Shown: positions 36,841 to 46,230, counted from the first letter of the stretch. The stretch is 64,000 bases of DNA from Bacteroidales bacterium UBA5197 (GCA_002412885.1 DHVX01000025.1:1-64000); one strand, 5' to 3'. Notes: generated from the sequence alone by a model not told the origin. A program made the numbers and translations.

Positions 36841-37467
36841 TTACCGCATGTCAATTTCTTCGACACCGGGATGATCTGCTGCCCTGAAACTGAACATGCT
36901 GTCTTTAAATGGAGTATCTGTATCAAACTTGTTGACAGTATAGGTATAGGAACTTCCGTTTTTGTCAAAAATTGTCAGACTATTGACGATTTTCTTTGTC
37001 TTGTCAATGCTTACCTTAACTTTATTGAAATTCTTTTTTTGTATTGGAGTCAGTTCAACAATGTATTGTTTGGCAGTTTCCTGTAGAAGTTTTGCTTTGA
37101 AATTTTCATTGTAAGTTGAGAGCAGATTGGTAGGAGTGAAGCTGTCGTCGTCTTTGGTAGCTTCATTGATCTGCACTTCGTTTGCATCTTTCAGGAAAGT
37201 CCACACTGTTTTTCCATCACTTATAACTTCCTGTCCCGAGAAGGAAAGTTTGTAACTATCTCCCTTTGAAATAAGGGTTCCATTGAAACTTTCACTGATT
37301 TTTTGCGCAGGATTTTCCATTTTATAGGTAAAATCAATCTTAATTGTTTTGTAAGATTTTGTTTTGGCAGAAACTTCGTCAAGTATTGTTCGTGCTTTTT
37401 TATCGGTCTGGCCAGATACAGTTACAGCCAAAAGGATTATAAATGCAGATAGAATCAGGTTTTTCAT
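36841..37467 (-). CDS. lolA: outer-membrane lipoprotein carrier protein LolA
   Basis: A 208-residue periplasmic carrier that shuttles lipoproteins from the inner membrane to the outer membrane. Signal peptide 1-18 (ending VSGQ). The half-barrel LolA pattern is present: IDFTYKMENP, a GTLISKGDSYKLSFSGQEVISDGKTVW block and later strands to SFRAADHPGVEEIDM. It is 11 nt downstream of ftsK, a pairing seen in many Bacteroidetes. The abundance of lipoproteins in this window fits the need for such a carrier. Confidence 0.9.
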   Translation of the reverse strand: MKNLILSAFIILLAVTVSGQTDKKARTILDEVSAKTKSYKTIKIDFTYKMENPAQKISESFNGTLISKGDSYKLSFSGQEVISDGKTVWTFLKDANEVQINEATKDDDSFTPTNLLSTYNENFKAKLLQETAKQYIVELTPIQKKNFNKVKVSIDKTKKIVNSLTIFDKNGSSYTYTVNKFDTDTPFKDSMFSFRAADHPGVEEIDMR

Positions 37468-37478
37468 GTAAATTGGTT

Positions 37479-40007
37479 TTAATAAGGGATATTATTACCC
37501 CTGTGGTCAGAGTTGATGTCTTTCAAAAACTGTTCCAAAGCCATCTCATTGGCAACTTTTACTTCTCTGGCTTTACTTCCTTCGAACGGGCCGACAATTC
37601 CGGCAGATTCCAATTGGTCTATTATTCGTCCGGCACGGTTGTATCCAAGCTTAAGTTTGCGCTGAAGCAACGAAGTACTTCCCTGCTGGGTTTGAACAAT
37701 CAGTCTGGCAGCATCTTCGAACAATTCATCTCTTTCGGAGGGATCAAATTCAACTTCTTTTGTATCCTGTTCATCTGCAAATTCAGGCAGATTATAGGCA
37801 TCGGGGTAAGCCCTCTGCGAACCGATAAATTCAGTTACTTTTTCAACTTCGTGTGTGTCAACAAAAGCGCATTGCAGCCTGATGAGGTCACTTCCTGTAG
37901 AAAGAAGCATATCGCCACGTCCGACAAGCTGATCGGCTCCACCGGTATCGAGAATGGTTCTGGAGTCAATCTTTGAAATAACTCTGAATGCAATACGCGC
38001 CGGAAAGTTTGCTTTGATGGTTCCTGTAATGATATTTACCGAAGGTCGTTGTGTTGCAATTACAAGATGAATGCCGATGGCACGCGCCAGCTGAGCCAGA
38101 CGGGTAAGCGGCGCTTCAATTTCTTTGCCGGCAGTCATAATCAAATCTGCAAACTCATCAATCACCACAATCAGATACGGAAGAAAACGATGTCCATTCA
38201 ACGGATTCAGCTTGCGCTCAACAAACCTTACATTGTATTCCTTTATGTTCCTGACCTGCGCATCCTTGAGCAGGTCATATCTGTTATCCATCTCAATGTT
38301 GAGCGAATTCAGCGTTCTCACTACTTTTCGGGTGTCGGTAATAATGGCTTCTTCCGAATCGGGCAGTTTAGCCAGAAAATGGCGTTCTATCTTGGAAAAC
38401 AGAGTCAATTCCACTTTCTTCGGATCTATCATCACAAATTTAACCTGTGCAGGATGTTTCCTGTATAAAATTGATGTGATAATGGCATTTAGTCCTACCG
38501 ACTTTCCTTGCCCTGTAGCACCAGCCATCAGGATGTGAGGCATTTTGGTTAGGTCGGCAATGTAAGGTTCGTTTTGTATGGTTTTACCCATAGCAAAAGG
38601 CAATTCATAGCGTGAATCCATGAATCTCTCAGAACCCATGATTGATTTCATCGATACTATTTCAGGTTTCAGGTTAGGAACCTCGATGCCAATTGTTCCT
38701 TTGCCAGGGATAGGTGCAATGATACGAATACCCATGGCAGCAAGGCTAAGAGCAATGTCGTCTTCAAGGTTCTTTATTTTCGAAATTCTGACACCGGGAG
38801 CCGGAATAATTTCGTAAAGAGTAACCGTAGGACCAATGGTTGCTTTAATCTTATCAATCTGAATACTATAATTGGCTAATGTGTCAACAATGCGGTTTTT
38901 ATTGGCTTCAAGCTCATCTTTCTGAACCGAGATGTTTGCCCCACTGCCATAATCATCGAGCAAATCAAGCGTGGGATACTGGTAGTTGGGAAGTTCAAGG
39001 GTCGGGTCAAATTCAGTATCAATAGTGAATCGAGGCAATTGATCGCTGGTGATAGTCTCTTTTTCAATGGCCTGATTTTCAATAGTAAACTCAACATCGG
39101 CAACAGGTTTTACAGGCTCAGAGGTATACGATATTTTCTCGAAACCGTTATCTGAAACAGGCTTTTCCGGAATATTTTTCTCCCCAGTTGGTTTTGCCGG
39201 ATTGTTTAGATCATTTTCACCATGATCAACCGAAAACTCTACCGTGTTGTATTTGTCCTCCAGAATTACATTCTGGCTGTTTTTCTTACTGTTTGGAAAG
39301 GCAAAATCTTTGACATTTGCGCTGTCTGTTTCATCTTCTTCACCGGGATCAGCAGGCCTTTTCGGTAACTCAAGCGGCATATTGAAAGCCAGCGCAAGAA
39401 TGGCAACCAAAGTAAAAAGCAATCCAATGGCAGTTCCTGTTTTTCCAAGCACTCCCTGAAGCCAGTGAGCAGATTGATATCCGGTAACACCGCCTAATAT
39501 CGCGTAGGCAGTATTTTGAAATATAAATCCAAGTGCTACCGGAAGCCAGATTAACCCAAGCAACGAATTTCTGAAAGTCTTACCCGCTGGTAATAAAGAG
39601 ATTCTCATCGCCATTCGGATACCCGTAACGATCAGCACGAGAATGATAAGAAATGCGGCAATTCCAAATCCTTTTTTAATTAAAAGTATCGACAATGCAG
39701 CTCCAAGGCGGCCAGCCCAGTTTGCGGCTTCCACATCGGTATCAAATAAAATGCTTTTAAACGAAAAAGTGGAGAATAAATCGTCGGCAGCCCAGTTGAA
39801 ATAAAGAAACAGGTAGGAAGAGAAGGCAAAGAGAAGATAAATACCCAGCAAAACAAAAAATATCCCGGTTATCTTTACTGCACGGCCATCACTTACCCAT
39901 GAGGGTAGCAAAGGAATTTTGCTTCCTGATTTTTTTGTCTTCAGCGGTTTATCTTCAAACTCATCTTTGAAGGCACTTTTTTTAAGGGTATTTCCCTTTT
40001 TAACCAT
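37479..40007 (-). CDS. ftsK: DNA translocase FtsK
   Basis: An 842-residue divisome protein that pumps chromosome ends through the septum and activates dimer resolution. The N-terminus has four transmembrane helices (about 30-215), followed by an acidic linker (~220-350), then the motor: Walker A AGATGQGKS around residue 495, Walker B LIVVIDEFADL, and the C-terminal gamma winged helix (RLIVQTQQGSTSLLQRKLKLGYNRAGRI) that reads polar DNA motifs. A long hairpin lies just upstream. It is the first gene of the ftsK-lolA unit. Confidence 0.97.
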   Translation of the reverse strand: MVKKGNTLKKSAFKDEFEDKPLKTKKSGSKIPLLPSWVSDGRAVKITGIFFVLLGIYLLFAFSSYLFLYFNWAADDLFSTFSFKSILFDTDVEAANWAGRLGAALSILLIKKGFGIAAFLIILVLIVTGIRMAMRISLLPAGKTFRNSLLGLIWLPVALGFIFQNTAYAILGGVTGYQSAHWLQGVLGKTGTAIGLLFTLVAILALAFNMPLELPKRPADPGEEDETDSANVKDFAFPNSKKNSQNVILEDKYNTVEFSVDHGENDLNNPAKPTGEKNIPEKPVSDNGFEKISYTSEPVKPVADVEFTIENQAIEKETITSDQLPRFTIDTEFDPTLELPNYQYPTLDLLDDYGSGANISVQKDELEANKNRIVDTLANYSIQIDKIKATIGPTVTLYEIIPAPGVRISKIKNLEDDIALSLAAMGIRIIAPIPGKGTIGIEVPNLKPEIVSMKSIMGSERFMDSRYELPFAMGKTIQNEPYIADLTKMPHILMAGATGQGKSVGLNAIITSILYRKHPAQVKFVMIDPKKVELTLFSKIERHFLAKLPDSEEAIITDTRKVVRTLNSLNIEMDNRYDLLKDAQVRNIKEYNVRFVERKLNPLNGHRFLPYLIVVIDEFADLIMTAGKEIEAPLTRLAQLARAIGIHLVIATQRPSVNIITGTIKANFPARIAFRVISKIDSRTILDTGGADQLVGRGDMLLSTGSDLIRLQCAFVDTHEVEKVTEFIGSQRAYPDAYNLPEFADEQDTKEVEFDPSERDELFEDAARLIVQTQQGSTSLLQRKLKLGYNRAGRIIDQLESAGIVGPFEGSKAREVKVANEMALEQFLKDINSDHRGNNIPY

Positions 40008-40036
40008 ATTGCGACGATTCTATGTTGCAAAAATAC

Positions 40037-40125
40037 AAAAAACCGGACGACAGTCCCCATTTTACAACAAACCTGTAGTTTGTTCAGGTTACTGTTGTCT
40101 AAAAGGCAGGATCGACCGGTTTTTT
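40037..40125 (-). terminator. nested long hairpin after the DUF4412 gene
   Basis: An outer perfect 10-bp inverted repeat (AAAAAACCGG 40037-40046 with CCGGTTTTTT 40116-40125) encloses an inner stem (ACAAC and AACCTG, 40064-40075, with CAGGTT and GTTGT, 40085-40098). On the minus strand it ends in a T run, fitting a terminator of the long parA-to-DUF4412 unit. Its size and nesting are unusual for a terminator. Confidence 0.5.
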
Positions 40126-40150
40126 TGCGTTGTATTGCTTGATGTTTATG

Positions 40151-40819
40151 TTAGTTTCCGCCGAACATCTGCCTGAGCTCTTCCGGAGTAGTTTCTTTGT
40201 ATTCTGAAGGAACTTCAAAGTCTCTGTTGGATACTTTGCCTTTTTCAACGCTCGTGGCAATCATATACATATTCATTCCCTGCATTTTGTAATTGAATTC
40301 CATGGGAATACCCGGCAGGTTACGGTATTCGTTATCGTAAAAGATTTTGTTATTTCCGATCTGATCGGTATAATAAACAATGATCGGATTTGCTTTTGAT
40401 CTTTCATCACCGTAATGGATTTCTGCCTTTTTGCATAGGTATCCGGCAATTTCCTTCGTCTCAGGTTTGGTTTCTACGATGGGTTCTTTGCCTGCTGGTC
40501 TGCCTTCAGCACCTTTGGGTTTCATGGCAACTTTTTGTCCCATCAGATCGAGCAGAAGCATTGTGGTCTGTGCATCGGCATCCAGAAGAACAATCTGACT
40601 TATGGTACCCATCATCAATTCAATTCTTGCCTTGTTACCGTTCAGCAAAACTTTCATTGCCTGCGGGGTTCCTGTTTGCTGATCGTCTGATTTAGCATCA
40701 GGAGTGGTAATTTTATAGTTGATCGTTCCCTTGAAAGCTGAACCGGGCCTTTGAGCCATCAGAGATCCAGCGCTGGCAAAAGCGAGCAGAATCAGTGTTA
40801 AATAGATGTTTTTTTTCAT
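40151..40819 (-). CDS. DUF4412 secreted protein
   Basis: A 222-residue exported protein. The start at 40819 (MKKNIYLT) is preferred to the ATG at 40864 because it begins at a normal signal peptide (1-22, ending LMAQ). The mature part shows the DUF4412 pattern: a KVLLNGNKARIEL strand, then a VLLDADAQTTMLLLD stretch and an AGYLCKKAEIHYG strand. The function of the family is unknown; it is common in the Bacteroidetes periplasm. Last gene of the minus-strand unit that begins with parA, 25 nt after the cyclophilin. Confidence 0.85.
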   Translation of the reverse strand: MKKNIYLTLILLAFASAGSLMAQRPGSAFKGTINYKITTPDAKSDDQQTGTPQAMKVLLNGNKARIELMMGTISQIVLLDADAQTTMLLLDLMGQKVAMKPKGAEGRPAGKEPIVETKPETKEIAGYLCKKAEIHYGDERSKANPIIVYYTDQIGNNKIFYDNEYRNLPGIPMEFNYKMQGMNMYMIATSVEKGKVSNRDFEVPSEYKETTPEELRQMFGGN

Positions 40820-40844
40820 CCTGTAAGGTATTTTAGTTTGATGA

Positions 40845-41291
40845 TTAATCGTTTTCAGTTTCAATTATTGTGATATTTTCGATTTTGTCGCCGCCCCTGA
40901 TTTTATCAATCACATCAAGACCCTCAACAACCTTGCCGAAACAAGTGTGATTTCTGTCGAGATGGGCGGTGTTCTGACGACTGTGACAAATAAAAAACTG
41001 AGATCCGCCGGTATTTCGGCCGGCATGTGCCATTGAAAGCACACCTCTGTCGTGGTATTGGTTATCACCATCGAGTTCGCAATCAATTGAATATCCTGGT
41101 CCGCCAGCTCCGGTTCCATTTGGGCAGCCTCCCTGAATTACAAATTCAGGTATTACCCTGTGAAAGGTTAGTCCGTTATAGAAACCGCTTTTTGATAGCT
41201 TTACGAAGTTGGCAACGGTATTTGGCGCGTCTTTTTCGAAAAAATTGACTTTCATAAGTCCTTTTTCGGTATGAATTTCTGCAGTGATCAT
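40845..41291 (-). CDS. cyclophilin-type peptidyl-prolyl cis-trans isomerase
   Basis: A 148-residue single-domain cyclophilin without a signal peptide, so probably cytoplasmic (PpiB-like). Hallmarks: NFVKLSKSGFYNGLTFHRVIPEFVIQGG, GPGYSIDCEL, SMAHAGRNTGGSQFFI and HTCFGKVVEGLDVIDKI. The catalytic Arg lies in FHRVI and the substrate Gln/Phe in GSQFFI. It lies 20 nt downstream of lepB and 25 nt before DUF4412, on the same strand. Confidence 0.95.
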   Translation of the reverse strand: MITAEIHTEKGLMKVNFFEKDAPNTVANFVKLSKSGFYNGLTFHRVIPEFVIQGGCPNGTGAGGPGYSIDCELDGDNQYHDRGVLSMAHAGRNTGGSQFFICHSRQNTAHLDRNHTCFGKVVEGLDVIDKIRGGDKIENITIIETEND

Positions 41292-41311
41292 AGTTTTTGT
41301 GGTTTTAAAAA

Positions 41312-42820
41312 TTAATTAATAGTTCTGAAAAGTTTGTTAAATCTTATTTTACCGCCGAAAAGCGGTTTGTTGTTGTCAAGCGAAAGCCAAACAAACACAG
41401 CCTTACCAACAATGTGATCATAAGGAACAAATCCCCAGAAACGGGAGTCGGCTGAATTGTGGCGGTTATCTCCCATCATCCAGTAGTAATCCATTTTGAA
41501 TGTGTAAGTTGTGGAAGGAGTACCGTTGATTATAATCTTATCACCGATAATTTCAAGAGAGTTATTTTCATAATTCTTGATAATCCGGGAATAAAGTACA
41601 ATGTTTTTCACATTCAACTCAACTGTAACACCTGCCTTTGGAATTACAAGCGGGCCGTAATTGTCAAAATTCCATGCATATGCTGAATCGAAAGGGAAGA
41701 TATAAGGTTGCCAGAATCCTTGCGGCTGAATAATTTGCTTCACCTCTTTTACATTAATAAAGCCTTTTATTTTTTCAGCAGATTCACTGGTAAGGGTCAG
41801 CATCATTTCGTCGGGACCAGTCATTAAAATATCCTCAATAATGTCCAGTTTTTCAAGCGCCTTGGGATTAATTTTGCTTCCATCGGTTCTTACCAGATAT
41901 TTAAACTGACTGTTTTCAGGAAATTCAGATGGTTTGCCATTTATATAAACGATCTGATTTTTAATCTGTAAGGTGTCTCCGGCAACAGCAACGCAGCGTT
42001 TGATATAGTTTTCTCTCTTATCGACTGGTCGTGCAACTACATCGCCGAAATTTAACTTATCACTCCAAACCCTTTGCCGTCCATAATCGCGGATTAGAGA
42101 ATAATAACTCTGATTCTGGACCTTTAGCGCAACTGTATCGCCATCGGGATAGTTGAATACGACTACATCATTGCGCTTTAAAGAAGTTGTTCCGGGAAAA
42201 CGATAGTATGGCAATTTGATCCATTCAACATACGATTTGGCACTTTCACTCAAAGGCATGGTATGATGCACAAAAGGAAATGCCAAAGGAGTATTCGGTA
42301 CTTTCGGACCATAACTTAGTTTACTCACAAAAAGAAAATCACCTACCAACAATGATTTTTCCATCGAGGAAGTAGGAATTGTATAAGCTTCAATCATAAA
42401 AGTACGTATGATTGTTGCAGCAATTACAGCGAAGATAATGGCATCAACCCACTCTCTGACCGGTGTTTTTCTGATTTTTACCCTGTTTTCGGGCAATGTG
42501 TATTGTTTCTCTTTTTTAATGCTTAGCCATGGCAGATAAGCATAAGGGAATAAAACGGCAATAGCCTGACTACCAAGATCATGAATTTTGTAGCATTTCA
42601 GGGTTTCCACAACCATTAACATCACCATAAAAGCATTGATGAATGGTGTAAAAAGCAAAATAAACCACCATAATGGTTTGTCTATAATCTTTAACCAAAT
42701 ATAGTAGTTGAAAACAGGCAAAGCTGAAAACCATCCTTTGTGGCCTGCTGTTTCAAAAGTTTTCCAGAGTAAAACCGGAAAAAATACTATAATCAGAATA
42801 AGTAAAAAAGTTGGTGACAT
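41312..42820 (-). CDS. lepB: signal peptidase I with N-terminal DUF5684 membrane domain
   Basis: A 502-residue enzyme that removes signal peptides from exported proteins. The start at 42820 (MSPTFLL) is preferred to the ATG at 42868, which adds a hydrophilic stretch. An N-terminal DUF5684-like region with three transmembrane helices (1-100) precedes the peptidase. The catalytic dyad is Ser152 (PTSSMEKSLLVGD) and Lys274 (NYIKRCVAVAGD), and the GDNRHNSADSRFWGFVP box is present. An insertion of about 110 residues separates the two conserved blocks, as in other Bacteroidetes. It lies 50 nt downstream of dapB. Confidence 0.95.
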   Translation of the reverse strand: MSPTFLLILIIVFFPVLLWKTFETAGHKGWFSALPVFNYYIWLKIIDKPLWWFILLFTPFINAFMVMLMVVETLKCYKIHDLGSQAIAVLFPYAYLPWLSIKKEKQYTLPENRVKIRKTPVREWVDAIIFAVIAATIIRTFMIEAYTIPTSSMEKSLLVGDFLFVSKLSYGPKVPNTPLAFPFVHHTMPLSESAKSYVEWIKLPYYRFPGTTSLKRNDVVVFNYPDGDTVALKVQNQSYYSLIRDYGRQRVWSDKLNFGDVVARPVDKRENYIKRCVAVAGDTLQIKNQIVYINGKPSEFPENSQFKYLVRTDGSKINPKALEKLDIIEDILMTGPDEMMLTLTSESAEKIKGFINVKEVKQIIQPQGFWQPYIFPFDSAYAWNFDNYGPLVIPKAGVTVELNVKNIVLYSRIIKNYENNSLEIIGDKIIINGTPSTTYTFKMDYYWMMGDNRHNSADSRFWGFVPYDHIVGKAVFVWLSLDNNKPLFGGKIRFNKLFRTIN

Positions 42821-42870
42821 CTTGAGGTTTTTAGTTTCACACTGCCTTAAACCGCAGTTTAAGTGCAATA

Positions 42871-43620
42871 TTAGTATTTTTTTTTCGAATAATTAATTCC
42901 GAGCATATCCAGCATTCCGAAACACCCTTTCTTTCCGGCAAGCCATTCAGCGGCTTTTACTGCTCCCTGAGCCAAAGCTTGCCGGTTATGGCTGGTATGT
43001 TTAATCTCAATACTGTCAGTGTCGGATGCCCACGTTACAATATGCGTGCCGGGTATTTCGCCTGTTCTTTCACTTGAAATTGATACATGGTCTGGCTTTT
43101 GATCAGGTGCTGCAACCCAACCCTGTTGGTATTGTGAGTGATTTTCAGTAATTCCCCTTGCCAGCGCAATAGCAGTGCCACTTGGTGCATCCAGTTTGTG
43201 GATATGATGAATTTCGTGAATATGGGGCTGATAATCTGAGTAGTCTTCAAGTAATTCAGATAACCTTCGGTTGATCTCAAAAAAAATATTTACCCCTATA
43301 CTGAAATTCGGAGCATAAAAAAATGATTTGTTTTCATTTTGACACCTCAGGCGTGCAGCTGCAAGACCGGCTTCCCAACCTGTGGTACCTGAAACTACAG
43401 GTATTCCATGATCAAAACATTTATTAACAGCTTCAGATGCTGATTGAGGCAAACTAAAATCAATAACTACATCACATTGCAGAAGTAAATCCGCGTTTTC
43501 ATTCCAGTCAGCCGGTTTATCTATTTTGCAAAGAATCGAATGGCCGGCTTTAAGGGCAGCTTTTTCGACTTCTTTACCCATTCTGCCATATCCTGAAAGT
43601 GCAATTTTTAACATCTTCAT
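42871..43620 (-). CDS. dapB: 4-hydroxy-tetrahydrodipicolinate reductase
   Basis: A 249-residue enzyme of lysine and diaminopimelate biosynthesis (second committed step; needed for peptidoglycan). NAD(P)-binding GYGRMGKEV lies at 10-18. The DapB catalytic/substrate signature HIHEIHHIHKLDAPSGTA is clear, and VVSGTTGW and FSIGVNIFFEI also match. The start ATG overlaps the stop of the DUF5683 gene by 1 nt (TAATG), showing tight translational coupling. A shorter start two codons in is possible. Confidence 0.96.
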   Translation of the reverse strand: MKMLKIALSGYGRMGKEVEKAALKAGHSILCKIDKPADWNENADLLLQCDVVIDFSLPQSASEAVNKCFDHGIPVVSGTTGWEAGLAAARLRCQNENKSFFYAPNFSIGVNIFFEINRRLSELLEDYSDYQPHIHEIHHIHKLDAPSGTAIALARGITENHSQYQQGWVAAPDQKPDHVSISSERTGEIPGTHIVTWASDTDSIEIKHTSHNRQALAQGAVKAAEWLAGKKGCFGMLDMLGINYSKKKY

Positions 43621-44252
43621 TATTTTAAAGTGAGGCAGAGACTTATTCCGTTTGAATGGGGTAACAGGTTGTTCTGAGCGGGAAGTATTGCTGGTTTAAT
43701 TCTTATAGCCAGATTGTCAGAAACATCATAATCGAAGAAATGTGCATCAACTGCCGCATCAACCAGATTGAGAATGTACCAGACAACGCTGTAGATAATG
43801 TTTAATTCTACTTTTCGCCGGTAAAAGTCGCGCCCTCTAAGCAAATCACTGGTGTTTGGATATTTGAGAACATACTCATTAACCGGTTCACCTGGTTCAT
43901 CGTTTGCAATAAACCTGTAAGCAGCGGTGAATTTCAACATCTCATCCCTGTTTATTTTTATGGAATAGCCCAGATAGCCAAATCCGGCATAGATTACAGG
44001 GATTTTCCAGTATTTTTTATTGTAAGCCTGGCCAAGTCCGGGAAGTACAAGGGAATAAATGGTTGCTTTGTGCGCTGAATGAGTAGTTACAGTGGTAGTA
44101 TCAGTAAGTATCCCGTCTTTTGTAATGACCAGTGTAGTGTCCTGTGCTGAAACTTTCAGTGAACAGATCATTAAAACAAGTAAAACCGCCTTTATAATAA
44201 AAGCGGTTCTTTTCTTATACTTTTTTGAAGCAGCAACGTCAGGTATCTTCAT
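43620..44252 (-). CDS. DUF5683 membrane protein
   Basis: A 210-residue protein with an N-terminal hydrophobic segment (18-36, ending VSAQ) that could be a signal or anchor, then the DUF5683 signature (YSLVLPGLGQAYNKKYWKIPVIYAGFGYLGY) with two or more transmembrane helices, and a C-terminal segment (ILNLVDAAVDAHFFDYDVSDN). The function is not known; DUF5683 genes sit between parB and dapB in many Bacteroidetes. It lies 20 nt downstream of parB. Confidence 0.85.
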   Translation of the reverse strand: MKIPDVAASKKYKKRTAFIIKAVLLVLMICSLKVSAQDTTLVITKDGILTDTTTVTTHSAHKATIYSLVLPGLGQAYNKKYWKIPVIYAGFGYLGYSIKINRDEMLKFTAAYRFIANDEPGEPVNEYVLKYPNTSDLLRGRDFYRRKVELNIIYSVVWYILNLVDAAVDAHFFDYDVSDNLAIRIKPAILPAQNNLLPHSNGISLCLTLK

Positions 44253-44272
44253 TTTTTGTGAAACTTATTGCT

Positions 44273-45163
44273 CTAACGGGAAATAAGTTCTTCAAGTATA
44301 TTTTTTAACTGTTTTTGTGATGTGAAACTTATCACAATATTTCCTTTGCCTTTGTTGTTGAGACTCACATTCACTTTTGTGTTGAAACGACCGGCTACCT
44401 GATCTCTGTAATTTTCGACTTCGGCAGGAATTTGTACAGTGGTTATCTCTTTGGGTGCTGAAGGTTGCTTATTCAGGTTTCTGGCGATTTCCTCTACTTC
44501 ACGAACCGATAAATCTTTTGCAACAATATTTCTCAGAATAGTGGTTTGGGTAAGTTCATCGTCGATGTTGATAAGCGCTCTGGCATGTCCCATCGTTATT
44601 TTATTGTCGCGAACAGCCACCTGAATTTCAACCGGAAGCTTTAGCAGTCTGATGTAATTTGTTACTGTTGAGCGATTTTTGCCAACCCTTTGACTCAATT
44701 CTTCCTGAGTTAGTTCACATTCGTCAATCAGTCGCTGATAGCTGATGGCAACCTCAAGTGCATTAAGATTTTCGCGTTGAATGTTTTCCACCAACGCCAT
44801 TTCGAGCATCTGCTGATCGTTTGCAATCCTAATGTAACATGGAATTTCAGTAAGACCGACAATTTTCGATGCTTTCAGGCGTCGTTCCCCCGAAATCAGC
44901 TGATATTTGTCATAGCCCATTTTTCTCACCGTAATCGGCTGAATAATACCCTGCTCTCTGATGGAATCAGCGAGCTCGTTGAGCGCTTCAAGGTTGAACT
45001 CTTCTCTTGGCTGAAAAGGGTTTGATTCAATCTGTTCAACAGGCAGTGATGCAATAGCACCGACAACAAAATCGCCGGAAATATCTTTGGATGTTATATC
45101 GGTTTCCGGACTTTCAAGAATGGCGCTAAGTCCTCTTCCCAGAGCTTTTTTCTTAGGATTCAT
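44273..45163 (-). CDS. parB: chromosome partitioning protein ParB
   Basis: A 296-residue centromere-binding protein. Its N-terminal KKALGRGLSAIL is standard for chromosomal ParB. The ParB/sulfiredoxin CTPase region follows: IESNPFQPREEFN (about 45-57), ITVRK, and the GERRLKASKIVGL arginine motif. The helix-turn-helix TQEELSQRVGKNRSTVTNYIRLLKLP and the KITMGHARALI segment come next, then a dimerisation C-terminus. It overlaps the end of parA by 11 nt. No clear parS site was recognised in the window. Confidence 0.97.
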   Translation of the reverse strand: MNPKKKALGRGLSAILESPETDITSKDISGDFVVGAIASLPVEQIESNPFQPREEFNLEALNELADSIREQGIIQPITVRKMGYDKYQLISGERRLKASKIVGLTEIPCYIRIANDQQMLEMALVENIQRENLNALEVAISYQRLIDECELTQEELSQRVGKNRSTVTNYIRLLKLPVEIQVAVRDNKITMGHARALINIDDELTQTTILRNIVAKDLSVREVEEIARNLNKQPSAPKEITTVQIPAEVENYRDQVAGRFNTKVNVSLNNKGKGNIVISFTSQKQLKNILEELISR

Positions 45164-45968
45164 TGTCTATATCAATTTGTTTTTCTGATGCTTTTAGTTT
45201 CGTGAGCTCATTTTTTTGCAGAATCTCACGGGCCAGATTAAGGTAATTCACAGCACCGGTACTATTAATATCGTGCATTATGATGGTTTCCCCGAAACTC
45301 GGAGCTTCGCCCAATTTTGTATTCCGGCTGATTACGGTTTCAAAAACCATATCCTGAAAATGAGCTTTTACTTCATCAACAACCTGATTTGAGAGCCTGA
45401 GACGTGAATCGTACATGGTGAGTAGAATTCCCTCAATATCAAGGCCGGTATTCAGCCTTGACTGAACTATTTTGATGGTGTTCAATAATTTGCCAAGGCC
45501 TTCGAGTGCAAAGTACTCGCATTGAACAGGAACAATCACCGAATCAGCTGCTACCAGTGAGTTTACAGTGATAAGACCCAGCGAAGGGGAACAATCTATC
45601 ACGATGAAATCGTAGTTATCTCTTATTTTATTCAGCACTTTCCGCATCATCTTTTCGCGGTTGGGCTGGTTGATCATTTCAATTTCAGCACCAACCAGAT
45701 CGATATGAGCAGGCAGAATATCAAGATTTGGTGTAGCAGTATTCAGTATAATATTCTGAGGCTCAACCTCATCCATCAGGCATTCATAAATGCTGGTTTT
45801 TATATTCTTAGGATCAAAACCTACCCCCGAAGTTGAATTAGCCTGGGGGTCAGCGTCAATGATGAGTGTCCGGTGCTCAAGCACGGCAAATGCAGCACCA
45901 AGGTTTATGGCTGTGGTTGTTTTTCCAACTCCTCCTTTTTGGTTAGCAATTGCAATTATTTTTCCCAT
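45153..45968 (-). CDS. parA: chromosome partitioning ATPase ParA/Soj
   Basis: A 271-residue Walker-type ATPase that positions origins with ParB. Deviant Walker A KGGVGKTTTA (residues 11-20) is intact, and DADPQANST and the FIVIDCSPSLGL Walker B follow. A -7 box (TACCTTTG) lies 63 nt upstream on the minus strand. It is the first gene of the long unit parA-parB-DUF5683-dapB-lepB-cyclophilin-DUF4412, all separated by small gaps or overlaps. Confidence 0.97.
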   Translation of the reverse strand: MGKIIAIANQKGGVGKTTTAINLGAAFAVLEHRTLIIDADPQANSTSGVGFDPKNIKTSIYECLMDEVEPQNIILNTATPNLDILPAHIDLVGAEIEMINQPNREKMMRKVLNKIRDNYDFIVIDCSPSLGLITVNSLVAADSVIVPVQCEYFALEGLGKLLNTIKIVQSRLNTGLDIEGILLTMYDSRLRLSNQVVDEVKAHFQDMVFETVISRNTKLGEAPSFGETIIMHDINSTGAVNYLNLAREILQKNELTKLKASEKQIDIDNES

Positions 45969-46031
45969 ATATTTTTAAATATCTGAAATTCAGGTTGATG
46001 ATTGAGAGTTGCTGTTTCTTTACTCACTTTA

Positions 46032-46039
46032 CAAAGGTA
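46032..46039 (-). promoter_or_regulatory. -7 box TACCTTTG for parA
   Basis: An exact TAnnTTTG match on the minus strand, about 63 nt before the parA ATG. It is part of a 9-bp inverted repeat with the plus-strand box at 46066-46073. Confidence 0.55.
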
Positions 46040-46065
46040 TAATTTTTTAAACTCGTACAAGAGGA

Positions 46066-46073
46066 TACCTTTG
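46066..46073 (+). promoter_or_regulatory. -7 box TACCTTTG, mirror image of the parA box
   Basis: The same 8 bases as the parA box on the opposite strand, reading away from parA. The next coding region on this strand (nusB) is 280 bp away and has its own box, so this promoter may drive a short RNA. Confidence 0.45.
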
Positions 46074-46230
46074 TGTGTGATCCTTTTTTCCGGGTAAAGT
46101 TATCAACACATTGACTCTCAAACCACTTTCATATTCCGGAAGTGAAGAACTACGGATTCGTATTTCTGGTCTGATTCTCAATATTTACTTGTATCCCGAA
46201 AATTCAAGTTCGGATTTTGATAGAACCATG

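Noticed and set aside
46095..46115. TTATCAACA near the parA promoter as a DnaA box
   Set aside because: A single site with one mismatch, no cluster of boxes, no AT-rich unwinding element and no dnaA nearby, so no origin is claimed.
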